DNA of 64,000 nucleotides from Oidiodendron maius Zn. Lineage: Eukaryota > Ascomycota > Leotiomycetes > Myxotrichaceae. The notes below the pieces were generated by a model. It was not told the DNA's origin. It worked only from the letters and a program-made list of their open reading frames with translations, and made no database searches. The DNA lies in the NCBI GenBank assembly GCA_000827325.1, contig KN832882.1, positions 756,689 to 820,688 on the forward strand, given 5' to 3'. The translations under genes were made by a program, and so were the position numbers. This document shows, one piece after another, positions 1 through 12,960 of the stretch (position 1 is the stretch's first letter; each line of letters opens with the position of its first letter).

Positions 1-3000
1 CAGAAGAAGCGTGTTCGCAGGGCTTCGTGTCTCTGTATCACGACGTTTAAGACCTGTTCGAATGCCTGAACGCGCAGAGGACCATCCATGCGAGCAGAAA
101 ATGAGAAGTTGAATGGCGTCTTATCAGATAGAAAGTGATGCAAGAACCAGAATCTTGCTTGCCCAAATGACATTTCAACTTTGGTCTCTAAGGAACTACC
201 AATGAACAGATCGCGCCGAGTCTTCTCTAGGTCCTCTTTAGTCGGATCGTGTTGCCCAGAGAACGTTTTATCACCTGGGCTTGTCGATCGAGAATCGAGT
301 GATGCTGATCCCGTCGCGCTAGATGAATCGGCCGGTGTGGATATTGAAGTGGACACGATAGAGTTCTCGTTCATCACATACTTGGAAATGAACGATTTCT
401 CTGACAGAGTTGGCACTGACGAACTCTTCGGTGAACCACATCCCCCTTTCTCGAGCACATCTAGGTCAATAACAGACGTAGGGATTTTCCCAAAAGCAGT
501 GTCGAGCAGATCCAAAATAGAACTGCCACCGAGAACTTTCAAAACAGGGATATCGACATCGATCTCTTTGAGGAACCACGACCGAACCTCAACCGCAACC
601 AACGAATCCACCCCTTGCTCAACGAGAGCGAGTGATAAATCGACAGAGTCCTCTTGCGGAATTCGAAGGATCGTCTTGAGGCTCATTACGAAAGAGTCTA
701 TCCATTGATGTTAGTATTATGTCTTAGTCTTTCAGGTTAGGAAAACAATGGGGCGTGAAATTACGTTGAATGATGGAATAAACCTGATTTTTGGTTTTGG
801 CGCTCTCTAGTTGTGTCTTCACCCGAACAGTGGTATTGGTACCACTATAGCTCGACTTATTTTCTTGCTCAAGCAGGTAATGAGTGAACTTTAGGTCTCT
901 GCGATGTGTTTCCTTCACATGTAGGTCTGCAGGGATGAAATTGACGCCGCTGACGACCTCGGCCTTCTCGGGAGATGCTGGATGACCAGAGAGTACGGCT
1001 TCTGCAAAAAGAATACAAAAGTCTTGTTCAGAGATGTTTATGTATCCGATACTCGTGAAGTATTCAAAGTCGAAGTTGTTCCCCTGGGCGGCATAGCCAA
1101 TACCGGCAACGGCAGGAACCACCATGACTGAACCGGCAACTCCCCTCGCCTTACGTTGGTACGCAAGTGAAGTCATAAACATATTAGCTGCAGAGTAGTT
1201 GCTCTGTCCACTGAATCCAATGACAGCTGTAATTGAAGAGGTAACGACGAAGAAATCTAGATTTGTGTCATAGAACAGCTCATCGAGCAACTGAGTACCT
1301 TCAACCTTGGGTTTAATAACCTTGATAAATTGTTCACGAGTCATGTTATCAAAAAGGTCGTCTTGAAGGATCATTGCCCCGTTGATGACGCCAGCAATGG
1401 CTGGCATTGTGGAAGAAATAGCCTTGTGAGTTTCGCGGAGAGATTTTCGGCTTGTGATGTCCCTAGATGCTATTAGTAAGGGATGTACACGGCAAATGGG
1501 TAGGAGCAAGACCAACAATGAAAAGGTCCTGACTGTTGCACCTTGCATTGCCATTGACTCGACGAACTTCTGGCTGACCTTCGGTGTTCGACTACTCAAG
1601 ACGACGTGTCTAGCACCATGAGCCACCATCCATCGACAGAGGGATTGGCCGAGTTCACCCGCCAAACCGACAAAGAGGTACGTCCGGTCCGGCCTGAAAA
1701 TAATATCAGAGTCAATAGGCTGCACCTTGACGCTTACTGGCCCAGAAGTCCAATCTACGAGTGCTAGAGGCTCTCCAACGGCGGAGTGGGTCGAGATATC
1801 CGCAAGAGAGATATGGCTCGATTCGTTATTCGTGGCTTGAGACGCCGATGCTGTTAATGCACTATTGAGAAGAATAGTCATATCATCTGACTGTGCTCCG
1901 GGGAAGACATCCAATTTGTTGTTGAGTATAGAGGATTCCTGAATACGAATGCATTGTGGCGGGAGGCAATTCAAGATGAGTCCCTGGACGACTTCTGAAG
2001 CACTGCCTTTCGAAAAGTGTACGAAGACCGCGATGGAAGCAGGGATTAGCTCCCTAATTCTGTGCTGAGAGAAGTGTGGATGAAGAAAAACCCATTCATT
2101 GTCGTCCGCATGTTGTTGTTGACTGGTTGTGAAGAGAACTTCAATGTTTTTCTCGATGGCTTTACTCTTAAGGACAAACTTGAGAGCTTGGCTAGGCTCG
2201 TTCACAAGCAGTATCCCAGACTTCGGAACCACGCTAACAATGTGCTCGGCGACAATATTCACAGCGATGGAGATAAGTGACGAAGGGCTGTGAGCTTCAT
2301 CACCAAGTTGGACGCACCATTGTGATGGAACGATGGCAGGGGATTCTGCTGAAGCAGAGAGAGCCAAGACAGGTTGCGCCGAGGAAACATCCACGCCGTA
2401 ACAGAGTCTTAAGAATCCAGTGTCACCCACTCTCAGAGACTGAAGCAGCGAGTGGGTGATACGAATTATACGAGAGCCTGTCGCTGGGGCAGCAGCCAAT
2501 CGAAGGGGCGAAGCCTCAAGAACTGCAAAAGATTCTCCGGCACTAACGAGGCGTAATATGTCCTTTTGTGGCTCCGCATCCTTGAATATTGCTCGTCTTT
2601 GGGAGTTGTATCGGTTGTTCTTCTGCTCATCAGGCACGAGCCTTGTAACGAGCACATGCCCATCCTTCATCGAGATCTCGGGTTCTGCAGACCAAAGGAG
2701 GCTGGTATTATCGGATTCCCAAAGGCTCAGAAGTTGATTTTGAACTAGGGCCTCAGAAAGCGTACGAGCTGTTGAGTCCTGAATGCTCTCAATATCGAAT
2801 AGCTGCAAGTTCAGGTTGGGGTACTCGGTTTTGATCGTACGTCCGATACCCATCATCATATATGAATATGGCTCACCTTCTCTTGCGTTTCGAGTCACCC
2901 AAACAAGTGTTCCGGCGTTGTTCCATAGAATCTTGAGGGAATTGAGGTTTTCTCTCGTGATAGTCTTCATGAAGGGCTGGTCTAGGTCAGTAAGGTTCAA

Positions 3001-6000
3001 AATTGTCATTCTGGCAGTTATGAATTCCTCTTCAGCTACCAATTCCTCGATTGTCTCAAAAATTGAGACATTAGTAAAGTTGTGTGAAACAATTTCCGAA
3101 ATATCTTCAACAAGTTGAGATACTTGGCCGGTCGTCCCGCCGACAATGGCCAGACTTTCCATAGCAGTCTCTGGCGATGAAAAAGCCAGAGGGTTTCGGA
3201 GCAACATAATTCGGTCATCAATAGCCTGGGAGACGAACACAGTAACTGGCAGAGATGTGCTGACGTCTGGAGTTGTGGTATCGATGCCGGAAAACCCGTT
3301 CCTCTGGAGAGCCGAATCCCACTCGCTCAAGGTCAAGGCCGGGCCCCATGGTCTTCCAGTCTCAGCACCAAGCCACCAACCTGGCAGAGTTCCCACCGTC
3401 ATGCCACTGAACAAGAGCTCAGTGCTTGTCACCTCAAGGGTAATCAGATATCCACCAGGCTTCAACAACTGACGAACATTCGCCATTGACTTGTCCATGT
3501 CCGCGGAAACGTGAAGAACATTTGCTGCCACGATGACATCGTACTGACCCTCCACAAATCCTTGTTCGGTTGGCGAATTCTCCATGTTGAAAACTTTGAA
3601 GATCATGCGGTTTGAGTATTCCTTGAAGCGTTCCTCAGCAGCAGGAAAGAAGCTGCTGGAGATATCCGTGAAGGTATAACTAGAAAACGAAGACCGTATG
3701 TTAGGAAAAATTGACTTCGTTGTGGCACCCGTTCCGGCTCCTAGTGATCTGTCAGATACAATTACATATTTGGTGCTTGGTAAAAGATACCAATCTCAAG
3801 GATATTCATGTGGGGATAACGATGAGCGATCTGGCCCACAAGTCGGCCCAGCCAGCGATTATTAGGGCCTGCCGCTAAGCCATTCTCGTAGAACTCAAGC
3901 ATAAGGTTGCCCTGGTTCATGTACTCGAGCATACTCGAGCCCTCACGAATGACCTTCACCAGGTTGTCACCGACTACCTCGACGAAGCGGATATCATCAC
4001 GCCCTTCGTATCTGAAAAACACAAACCATGTTAGCGGTAGGGAGTCAAAAAGATCACCGTGAGTTTCAAGAATTCTTATCTGCTGTGACTACTTACTTCT
4101 TCAAGAGTTTAGCAATATCCTCGCGAGTATCAGTCTCACACTCGGATGACACCTTTGGATGCTTTCCTCGAGATACCATCTCCACTATGCGGTCACACCA
4201 CTTGAGATAATGCTTGAAGTGAGAAAGCAGATTCTCTATTTCCTCCGGTTTGATCGTTTGAGCTGCATGTCGTATGTACCAGTATGCAATTCTATCAATA
4301 TCTCGGTAGACCTGAACGTCGTACTCCGACATGGTCTCGCCCATTGCTGCCAGTTCTCCGTTAGGACTAGCAACTTTGTACTGGAAGCTTGAGAAGAGGG
4401 GTGTATCATTAACAATAGAAGCAGGTGAGAATGGCATGAGGGATGCGCCCTCAATTTGCACGAATGAATTGATGCCATCTGGCGTATAAAGGTGGATATC
4501 GGCGCAGAGGGTCGATGGGCCCTCAGTGCGAATAAACGTCTCATATTTCGCAGTCTTCTGCTTACCCAGTCCCAAAGGGCTAAAGTAAGGATTGAGAGTA
4601 ATAGAAGCGATGTAAGTGGGAATGTGGAGAGACCACAATCTGCCATCCCCTGGGAAAGACCATGCTGCAAAGGTAGTTTGCAGGGCAGTGTCAAGCACGC
4701 CCGGATGGAACACCAAGTTGTCTTCCCATTCGGATTCGGATTGGTCTTGGATGAGACCGGTTGAATAGTCTGGATGACGATGGATGTGTGTCACTCCTTG
4801 GAATGGACTTGAGTAATCATATCCGATCTTTGAAAGGTTTGCGTAGAAGTGGCTGTCCTCAACTTTGACGAGATTGAAAGAGTCCGACGGGTAAGCGGGA
4901 AGAATGTCTGGAGTCGCGATGGCAAGGTGGAGTAGTACTCGCCCTTTAGCGTTCAAACATGCAGCTGAATCCTGAGAGACAATTGAATGGCATGCGAATT
5001 CCGCAGTAATCATCTCGTCCGTTGACTCCACTGAGCTCATGCTGAAGAGGGTCTCGACACTATCTCCCTCATCATTAAAGGCGATGGCGCGGCTGATCTC
5101 AAGATCATGGATCTTGAAAAGGTTGATTTCTGATTGTCCAGCCAGTGACTTCATTGCTTCCACCGCCATAGAGACATATCCTGTAGCGGGGAATACGACC
5201 TGACCCTGCAGCTTATGCCCATTCAGCCACGAGATCTCTTTCGGGCGGAGTATGTTTCTCCATTGCATGTCTCGAGAAGTAGCTCCCTCGGAGCACAGTG
5301 TTCCAAGAATTGGATTAGGGGCACCTTGGCGATGCTTGTAATGGCTTGAGACACGAGAGCCAGTCCAGTAAGTGCGTTGATGGTCAAAAGGGTAAGCTGG
5401 CAGATCCGTCAATACGGATCTTGTGCCGTCTATCCCAGACAGAAGTCTGTCGACGGCGTCAAAGTTCACATTATCGAATCCCAGATGCGTCCAGATGAAG
5501 CCGAGAGCTGATGAAAGCTCATCAATGTCGTTCTTGTCCCGGGTCAGACAGCTGGTGTATGGAATCCCGGGTCCAAGTTCTTCGATAGTCGCCGTTGCCG
5601 GCCCTTTGAGTGCTGCATGGGGACCGATCTCAAGAGCAATGTCAAAAGGCCCACATTCCAACATAGCACTTGACACTGCACTGGAGAACAGGACAGTGTT
5701 GCACATGTTGTCTACCCAGTACTTCTCGGTGAGGGTGTCTTTCGACATTTGGACGCCTTCCATCACACTCGAAAACCATATTGGTCCATTACTATCGTGC
5801 TTCTCCACAGTGCACGATTTCATGGATTCCAGGTATGGCTCTGCACAAGGCTGCATGTGTGCAGAATGATAGGCGGTGTCGACCTTGAGCTTTCGAGCGA
5901 ACTTCTGCTCGTCCTTCCATAGACCAAGAGCTTCATCAATGGCATCTTCATCCCCAGAAACTGTGATGCTGGATGCAGAGTTGACAGCTGCAATCTGGAT

Positions 6001-8226
6001 ACGGCCTCGGAACATCTCAAGTTGACAAAAATTGACGGCGTCTTCATAAGACGTACCCACAGCTATCATAGCTCCCTTTGATCCGTTGGGAGAGGCTGCC
6101 CGCTTGGCATGCAAGCCCCGGTAGTATGCAATACTTACAGCATCATAGGCAGAAAGAAGTCCCGCGGCATAAGCGGCACCGATTTCACCAGAGGAGTGGC
6201 CCACGACGGCTGTGAACTTGACGCCAGCAGCACGAAGAATATCCACCAGAACAACCTGGACAGCCAGGCACAGCGGCTGTGACACAACTGCCTCCCCAAT
6301 GCGAGATATCTCCCGTCCAGCGAGAAGCTGGTCCTTGATGGTCCAGTCGGGACGATCGTTTACAGGCAGACTTTGAAGGGCCATATCCATCTCAGCGATT
6401 CTCACCCGGGCGAAGACAGACGATTCAATCAATCGCGCGCCCATCCGGGGCCACTGCGCTCCTTGGCCTGTAAAGATGCCGAGAATTTTAGGGCTCTCCA
6501 CGTTCGAGTTGCGAGCCCTGAGATCTTCATCCTGCCTCAAGGAGCCGTTCACTTGCTCATCTAGCTTCGCGGAAAGGGCATCAAGCGTTGGCGCAACAAT
6601 GGCTGTTCGAAAAGGCAGCGTGGACCGTCGTGTCTGCAGTGTCCACGCAAGGTCACGGAGGCTCACAGATGGGTTTTTTAAGATGTACTCCAAGTACGTG
6701 GATAGTGTTTTTTGGAGGGCCTTGTCGGATGCTGCTGAGAAGACCAGGGGTGTGAAGATCGGAGCATCACTCACCTTGACAATGGACATCGATGTGGCTT
6801 CTGGTTCGTAGGCTTCAATGATTGCATGGGCATTCGTTCCACCGAATCCTAAATAATAGTAATTAGCAGGTGTAGAGTAGGTAGTTAGAAGTGGTCCTTT
6901 TACCAAAACTGTTGATGCTGGCTCGCTTGACCCCACCTGGTGCCGGCTCTGGCCATGCTGTGGCAACCGTAGGAATTTCCAGATGTTCACAGAACGGGGA
7001 AATCTTCGGGTTTAGTTTCGTGAAGTGCAAGTTCGGCGGGATTGTGTTATGCCGCAGTGCCAATGAAGTACCGATTAGAGCAGCCAGGCCTGCAGTGCCT
7101 TCGGTGTGACCGATCACAGTCTTGATGGAACCGACGTACAGCTTCCTCCCATCCGCCGAGCCATTTGAGAAAAAGGCTGTGGAAATTGCTTCAGACTCCT
7201 GCGGGTCACCGGCCTGCGTTCCGGTGCCGTGGGCGTGAAAAAACTGGGGTCGGTCACAGGGGTCGTTGATGTCTAGACCGGCTCGGCGATACGTATCACG
7301 AACCAGTGCGGCTTGTGCAATGTTACTCGGCATAGTCAAACCGGTGGTACGTCCATCTTGATTGACACCAGTCTCTCGAATGATGCATTCAATAGGGTCG
7401 CCATCGTTGATGGCCTGGCGAAGAGTCTTCAGAACAACGGATGCAACGCCCTCGCCCCGTGCGTAGCCGTCGGCGTCAACGTCCCACATTGCGCAACGTC
7501 CAGAGGGAGAAAGCATACGGAGGTTACTCTCAGAAATATACATGGCTTGATATTGTTAGCAAGGTCCGTCTTCAAGTCCGGGCCACTCATACCAGGACTG
7601 AGAATAAGATTAGTGCCAGTAGCAACAGCAACCGTGGATTCACCACTTCGGAGGGTTTGCACAGCGTGATGAACCGCAACAAGACTGGACGAGCAAGCAG
7701 TATCGATTGTCATGGATGGTCCGTTCCAGTCGAAGAAGTACGAGATCCTGTTAGATACAATGCTTCGAGCGAGCCCAGTTGCAGCATATGTTGGCAGCGT
7801 CTCCCAGTCACGGGATATCATAGTAGACCAGTCATCACACATCATACCGACGTACACAGCTGTAGGTGAGCCGCGGAGCTTCTCAATGGGGAGACCAGCT
7901 GCACACAGAGAATCATAGACAGTCTCGAGAAGCAGGCGTTGTTGGGGGTCAGTTGCATCACTTTCCATCGGCTGGATGTTGAAAAAGGCAGCATCAAAGT
8001 TAGCAATATCTTCCTGCAGAAAGTAGGACTTCGTGTTATTGGTGGTGCCATGGTGAGTAGCCTCGGGGTGATAGAAGGCGTCGACATCGAAGCGGCTGTG
8101 CGGCACTTTCTGAGAGAGATCACGAGGCTCTCTCAAGAGTTTCCAGAGCTTCGATGTGCTGTCGGCGCCACCCGGGAAGCGGCAAGCGCTTCCAATTATG
8201 GCAATTGGCTCGGACTTATATGGCAT
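1..8226 (-). CDS. Highly reducing polyketide synthase with C-terminal condensation domain (PKS-NRPS or LovB type), partial at left edge
   Basis: Seven exons in one continuous frame: 8226-7593, 7545-6904, 6848-4097, 4011-3791, 3740-1517, 1462-765 and 697 to beyond base 1; about 2,622 residues are visible. Order: KS (Cys178 in DTACSSS, His317 in HAHGTGT, His358), AT (Ser644 in GHSSG), DH (His970 in [12 protein letters not shown], Asp in HPGVLD), C-methyltransferase ([10 protein letters not shown] near 1415), a degenerate ER region without a nucleotide motif, KR (SNYSAAN), ACP (Ser2422 in GVDSL), a Ser/Thr-rich linker, then the start of a condensation domain ([11 protein letters not shown] near 2562). 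By family knowledge it builds a reduced, C-methylated polyketide. An inactive ER usually implies a separate trans-acting enoyl reductase; none is seen here. Whether adenylation and reductase domains follow lies outside the window. No premature stop is visible. Confidence 0.93.
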
Positions 8227-9025
8227 GTCGCCGGTGGTAAAGACAGGTATTGGTGTTCTGGGAAACGACTGGCTGTTGGTATTCTGGAAAGGAAATGCCT
8301 TTTACAGATGTGGTTGACACACCAAGGCAAGAGAAAGTGAAAGAAAGATTAAGCTAGTAGTAAGTCCCTATAGAAGGCAGAACATGCTGGAATGTAGTTG
8401 ATACTTATTATAGCCGTGAGTATATCCTACCGATGATGTGACACCAACATATGCGTTACATGTGGATATTGATGCTGAAAGGTTCTGAATATTTGTACAT
8501 GCAGATGTAAGAAACGTCATTCTTACACCAGGCCAGTGCCATGAGAACGCAGGGTTTTCTAGCATCGAATTGGGAACAGATGGGCCAGCTCTGTAGAGCT
8601 AATACCTAGACAGGAACTCTGTCTCTTTCGCTGTAGGTATGATGTGACTTTTGAGTGCCGTCTCAATTTCTTCCTCTCGATCAACGCCCATCTCATGAAG
8701 AAACAGTTTCAGCCTACGGTGCACTGCATTATTGCCACTGTGATGAGCTCATCCTTCTAATTTCTGAGCAATAACACTCCAACGCGTGGTATTGAGATGA
8801 CTGGTGTAGGGGGTCTCCTCAAACGTGTGCTAAATTTGCTGTATGCCGAGATACGACTTGAGGGTCCCACTATTGTGATCGACCTGTGTTCAAATAGCGG
8901 CAATAGAGCTTTTTTCGGTCCTTATAAAGCATGATTTACATGTCAATGATAGCACTAAGCGCTTCAAATATCCCATGTTCTTACCACGACTATAGCGGTC
9001 ATTTCAGTTTCTGGCCTCGATGGCT
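8227..9025. other. Intergenic, upstream of the polyketide synthase
   Basis: This 0.8 kb lies 5' of the synthase start codon at 8226. It contains short T-rich and pyrimidine-rich stretches but no reading frame I can support and no recognisable RNA gene. It presumably carries the synthase promoter. Confidence 0.5.
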
Positions 9026-9525
9026 CTAGCCAGTACCTTTATCAAAGTTCGCATCGTTAAGTCTGAGACGCTCTACAGTGTCGCACGGCCAGTCAGTAAT
9101 CTTGCGCGGCATGCTCATCTGAGGATTATCATCCCGGCCGATCTTTACCCCAGCTCTCCGTCGCATCTCCCGAACGAACGGAGAGATTTCTAGGAATGGA
9201 GACGGGTCTCGGTGAGAGCCCGTTCGAATAAACAGGTGGAAAGAGAACTCTATTTCCAGGTAGTGATACACCGTTTCAATCCAGAGTACTTGCTGAGATG
9301 CGGATAATGCACTATCTTCCCACAATATGTACTTATCTAGTAGATGGTAACGTTCTTCCTCGAGCGAAGTGACCTCAGCGCCTAAGGCAACAGATCCCGA
9401 CATAGGCATATAGTTCGAGTCATGGTAGTGGCAAATTCGGACCCAGTAATTCGCATTGGAATGCCCCTTTCGGAAATAGCACGCTGTATCTTGCAGCTCA
9501 ATTGCGACGGCTGTCTCTTGTCGCT
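9026..9525 (-). CDS. Unrecognised protein, 3' portion of a gene (start unresolved)
   Basis: A frame open for about 166 codons on the minus strand, roughly 9525 to 9026. It is rich in aromatic and acidic residues, with motifs such as NYWVRICHYHDSNY and LEEERYHLLDKYILWED, and looks like real protein rather than chance sequence. There is no convincing ATG at its upstream end. A different frame is open from 9669 to about 9390, so the gene probably has an upstream exon or a frameshift near 9525. I do not recognise the family. It sits between the polyketide synthase and an MFS transporter, so it could belong to the synthase cluster, but nothing in the sequence shows a role. Confidence 0.4.
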
Positions 9526-9669
9526 GGATAACAATAGCGTACAGTCAACGTCAGGGTCCTTCCGAAGTGGCGGCGATTTGTTCCCGTAGCGTGAGACGAT
9601 CTTGCACCGTCGTCCGGGAGCGAGGTGCCGACGACTCCCGCCCGCATATTGCCGGGATACATGCATCAT

Positions 9670-10221
9670 AGAGACATGATCGGACTACGTTGGAATGGGC
9701 GACAGGATGAGATTGATTGAGCGCAACGATCGATCTGTTGGGATGAAAAGGGCCGCCGGGATCCGGACTGGGCTAGGAATACGCCTCCTGTCCCAACCTG
9801 GTCGAGGCGAGGGTTAATTGGGTTACGAACATGAGTTTGAAATGCTTCTTTGCAGGCAACCCCAACTGCTGTGCCCTATCTATTTGGATTTTCCATCCCT
9901 TTGCCGTTCGAGGCCTAGGTCAGGTGATGAGCGTACGCCTGATCTGGAACAACGCCACAAAACTCTACATATAGAAGGTGGAGGAGAGGGCACAGTCTCT
10001 GCAGCGGCAGATGGCATAGGGATAGTACATTATTGGCACCGGAATTGATGTTGGCATTACCATTAGCACCAGCTCTAGAACTTCCGCCAGCCTCTCGCCC
10101 TACATTCCTCCCCTCCAGAAGATACTCTCAAGAGCCCGCGCCTCCCACACAGTCCACCGTGTTACTCTTTCGATGCCACTCTCAGATATATTCAAAATCA
10201 AAGCACGTCTGACTACCTGCT
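9670..10221. other. Intergenic, upstream of the MFS transporter
   Basis: A 550-bp stretch with pyrimidine-rich sequence just before the MFS start, typical of fungal promoter and leader regions. No gene or repeat is recognised. Confidence 0.5.
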
Positions 10222-12012
10222 ATGGCGTCTAATACGTCACCTTTAGCCACATCCGTGGTGAAGCCATCCGGCAGTGATACTTCGGACCCTGGACCACCGA
10301 CCCAGCCCGGTATGGACTGTATTTCCGCCAGGCTCGACGGTGATGCGCCCTGGCAGGATGGCAAAGAGGCGGTGGGGGATAACATTGTTGACTGGGACGG
10401 CCCAGACGATCCTGACAACCCCCTTAACTGGCCGGGAAGGAAGAGCTTTGGCCATGTTATCATCGTCGCCGTGCTATCCATGGTCGTGTAAGAGATCTCT
10501 CCTTCAGGCTCATATGCCATCATTATCCATCTTTTTAACATTTTGCTATGAAGCAACATCACCGCCACCGTCATCGCTCCTGGTATCCTAGACCTCGTCG
10601 TTGAGTTCAGAGTCACGAGCGTAACGATCGGCACTCTTGCTGTCAGTATCTACCTTCTCGGCTTTGGCTTAGGCCCTCTGATCATTTCGTCGTTCTCGGA
10701 GATGTACGGGCGATTGGTGGTCTATCATACCTGTAACGTTATCTTTGTCGTCTTCCTTGTTGGCTGCGCTGTGAGCAAAAACATCAGCGAGTTTATGGTT
10801 TTCCGTTTCATCTCGGGCTTCGCGGGAGCTGCTCCACTTACCATCGGTGGAGGTACCATCGCAGATTGTATCCATGTAGAAAAGCGTGGAATGGCCGCCG
10901 CCTTGTTTGGGCTTGGTCCTCTTCTGGGCCCGGTGGGTTCGCCTCTATCCCCTCGAACTATCAGATACTGAATGGTGTGCAGGTCATTGGTCCTGTCATC
11001 GGCGGATTTCTCGCAGAGCACAAGGGCTGGAGGTGGACATTCTGGCTTGTCGCTATTTTGGTGAGTTGCACAATTCCCCTCTGTCACACAGCAAGAGAGG
11101 CACTGCTCACACGTTTCTAACAGGGCGGTGCGGCCACCATTGGAGCGTTCATCTTCATGCGCGAGACACACCCTCAAAGTATACTCGGGCGCAAAGCCGC
11201 GCGCCTCCGACGAGAAACCGGAAACCTTGATCTCGAGTCCAAGTTAGACAGACATATCAGCCCGCATCAGATTTTACTCGCCTCATTCATACGCCCTATG
11301 AAGTTGTTGATCTTCTCACCCATCGTCTTGATCCTGTCGATTTACGTCGCTCTCATTTACGGTCTTCTATACCTGCTCTTCACGACCTTCTCGACCGTCT
11401 TCGAAGGCCAGTACGGTTTTAGCACAGGAATCTCGGGCTTAGCATATTTGGGGATTGGAGTCGGCGAGTTGGTCGGGCTTTTTGTCTTCGGTGCCTTGAG
11501 CGACAGGATTTTGAAGGTGAAAATGGCCGCTGAAAACCTGACTCGGCCCAAGCCCGAGTACAGACTGATCCTGATGATATGGTTCGCACCTATAATCCCC
11601 GTAGGCCTTTTCATCTACGGCTGGACCGCTTACTATAAAGTTCATTGGTTCCTGCCTATCTTTGGCACTTTTTTTGTCGGCTACGGCTCGTTTTTCGTTA
11701 TTGTGAGTACTCGCCCATCGACTAAGCCGCCTATGGAACTGACCTTTGTAACTTTGACAGATGCCATCACAACTTTATCTTGTGGATCTCTTCGGCTCCG
11801 AAGCTGCCGCTTCTGCTCTTGGAGCAAACATCTTACTCCGATCCCTCGCCGGTACGTTCCTGCCGCTCGCCGGTCCGCATATGTACAGCAAATTGAACTA
11901 TGGGTGGGGCAACACATTGCTTGGCTTCCTAGCTCTGGCATTTATACCGGCACCAATTCTCTTCTATAAGCATGGACAGTGGCTGCGCGAGAAGACTCCA
12001 GTAAAGTTGTGA
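10222..12012 (+). CDS. MFS drug:H+ antiporter (DHA1-type multidrug transporter)
   Basis: Five exons join in frame: 10222-10487, 10554-10932, 10983-11060, 11124-11702 and 11761-12012, giving 517 residues, the usual length for 12-helix fungal DHA1 transporters. A hydrophilic N-terminus carries the family signature DPDNPLNWP just before helix 1. The loop after helix 2 has the SEMYGR element, and [18 protein letters not shown] and [12 protein letters not shown] are also typical. It should sit in the plasma membrane and export a small molecule by proton antiport. It is the nearest intact gene behind the polyketide synthase, so self-protection or product export is a reasonable inference, but the substrate cannot be read from sequence. 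All introns are GT-AG and 50-66 nt. Confidence 0.9.
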
Positions 12013-12583
12013 TTATATAGTCAACCTATCTCGCGATCCGAGGGCATTCATTCAATTTGCAAAACCTGGTCCTTACAGAGATTAGCGAAGAAATGGGGAA
12101 GTAGCTTTAGTTGTTCTAGAAGGTTGTGATAGCAGTCAACTGGGGATAGAAATGTTGTAAGGTTATATTTCTTAATTTTGCACAGAACGATGGAACAAGG
12201 CTGAGGGCGGTTAAACAATTCTTCATATGAATCTCAGGCTTCGGAATCCAAACATGAGTTCTAATAAGCTAGCTTTATTTTATATAATTAGGAAATAATT
12301 TCAAGAGAATAGCAAATTATTCTATTCAGATTCATAGTGACAGTCTTGGCTATCGATCATGCCTAGGAATTCTACCTTACAGCTGCAGCACACACTTAAA
12401 AGGTGATATACAGGCCTTCAACAGATCTGTCCGCTTTGACTAGATTTCCTGAAGTATATTATGGACCGATGATATAAAGGCTTGTTGAACTGTACGGAAT
12501 CAATATACAAGACTTCCACATATCAATGACGGGTAAATAACAATAAGTAAGTGGCTACTGATTATCGATCCTTACTCTGCGCT
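12013..12583. other. Intergenic
   Basis: The 3' flank of the MFS gene, AT-leaning, with no supported gene. Confidence 0.5.
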
Positions 12584-12960
12584 TTACATTCCCATATTCT
12601 GTCGTAAGAGCTCCTTGACCTCCGCCACCTTCTTCCCTAGAGCATTAAAGTCCTGGCTATAAAGAACACTCGTCGGCATCTCTAGTTCCTGCTAAGTCGG
12701 TGCTCCGGTAAGATTACGCTCTATTAACAGTCTAGACAAGACTTCTATGTTTGCATAGTTGCCATTCTTACTGTTTCCGGGACTCCTCACGTTGCTTTGT
12801 TTTCTCTGGGGCCCACTAGTGGCAGTAGCACCGGAGGCTGGTAGGGCGGACCAAACGCCTCCTTAACTTGACTTAGCACATCAATGACTATGTAAAGCAG
12901 CGTAGATGCGGCTGTAGGTCTCATGTTTTGCGTCAGGACTGGAACTCTGTGCATAGAATA
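12584..12960 (-). pseudogene. Decayed reading frame with three RIP-type stop codons
   Basis: One minus-strand frame reads about 120 plausible residues from near 12960 to a stop at 12584, broken by exactly three stops: TGA at 12881-12883, a TAA about 18 bases downstream, and a TAG just before QELEMPTSVL. Each is one C-to-T change from CGA, CAA or CAG, the changes RIP produces. The remnant has a Ser/Gly/Asn-rich half (PQRKQSN, PGNSKNGN) and a helical, possibly coiled-coil end (KKVAEVKELLRQNMGM). No family is recognised. The match between lesion type and frame is what supports calling it a dead gene rather than noise. Confidence 0.45.

Noticed and set aside
181-708. A 175-codon plus-strand frame at the left edge
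   Set aside because: It is the antisense shadow of the ACP, linker and condensation-domain exon of the polyketide synthase.
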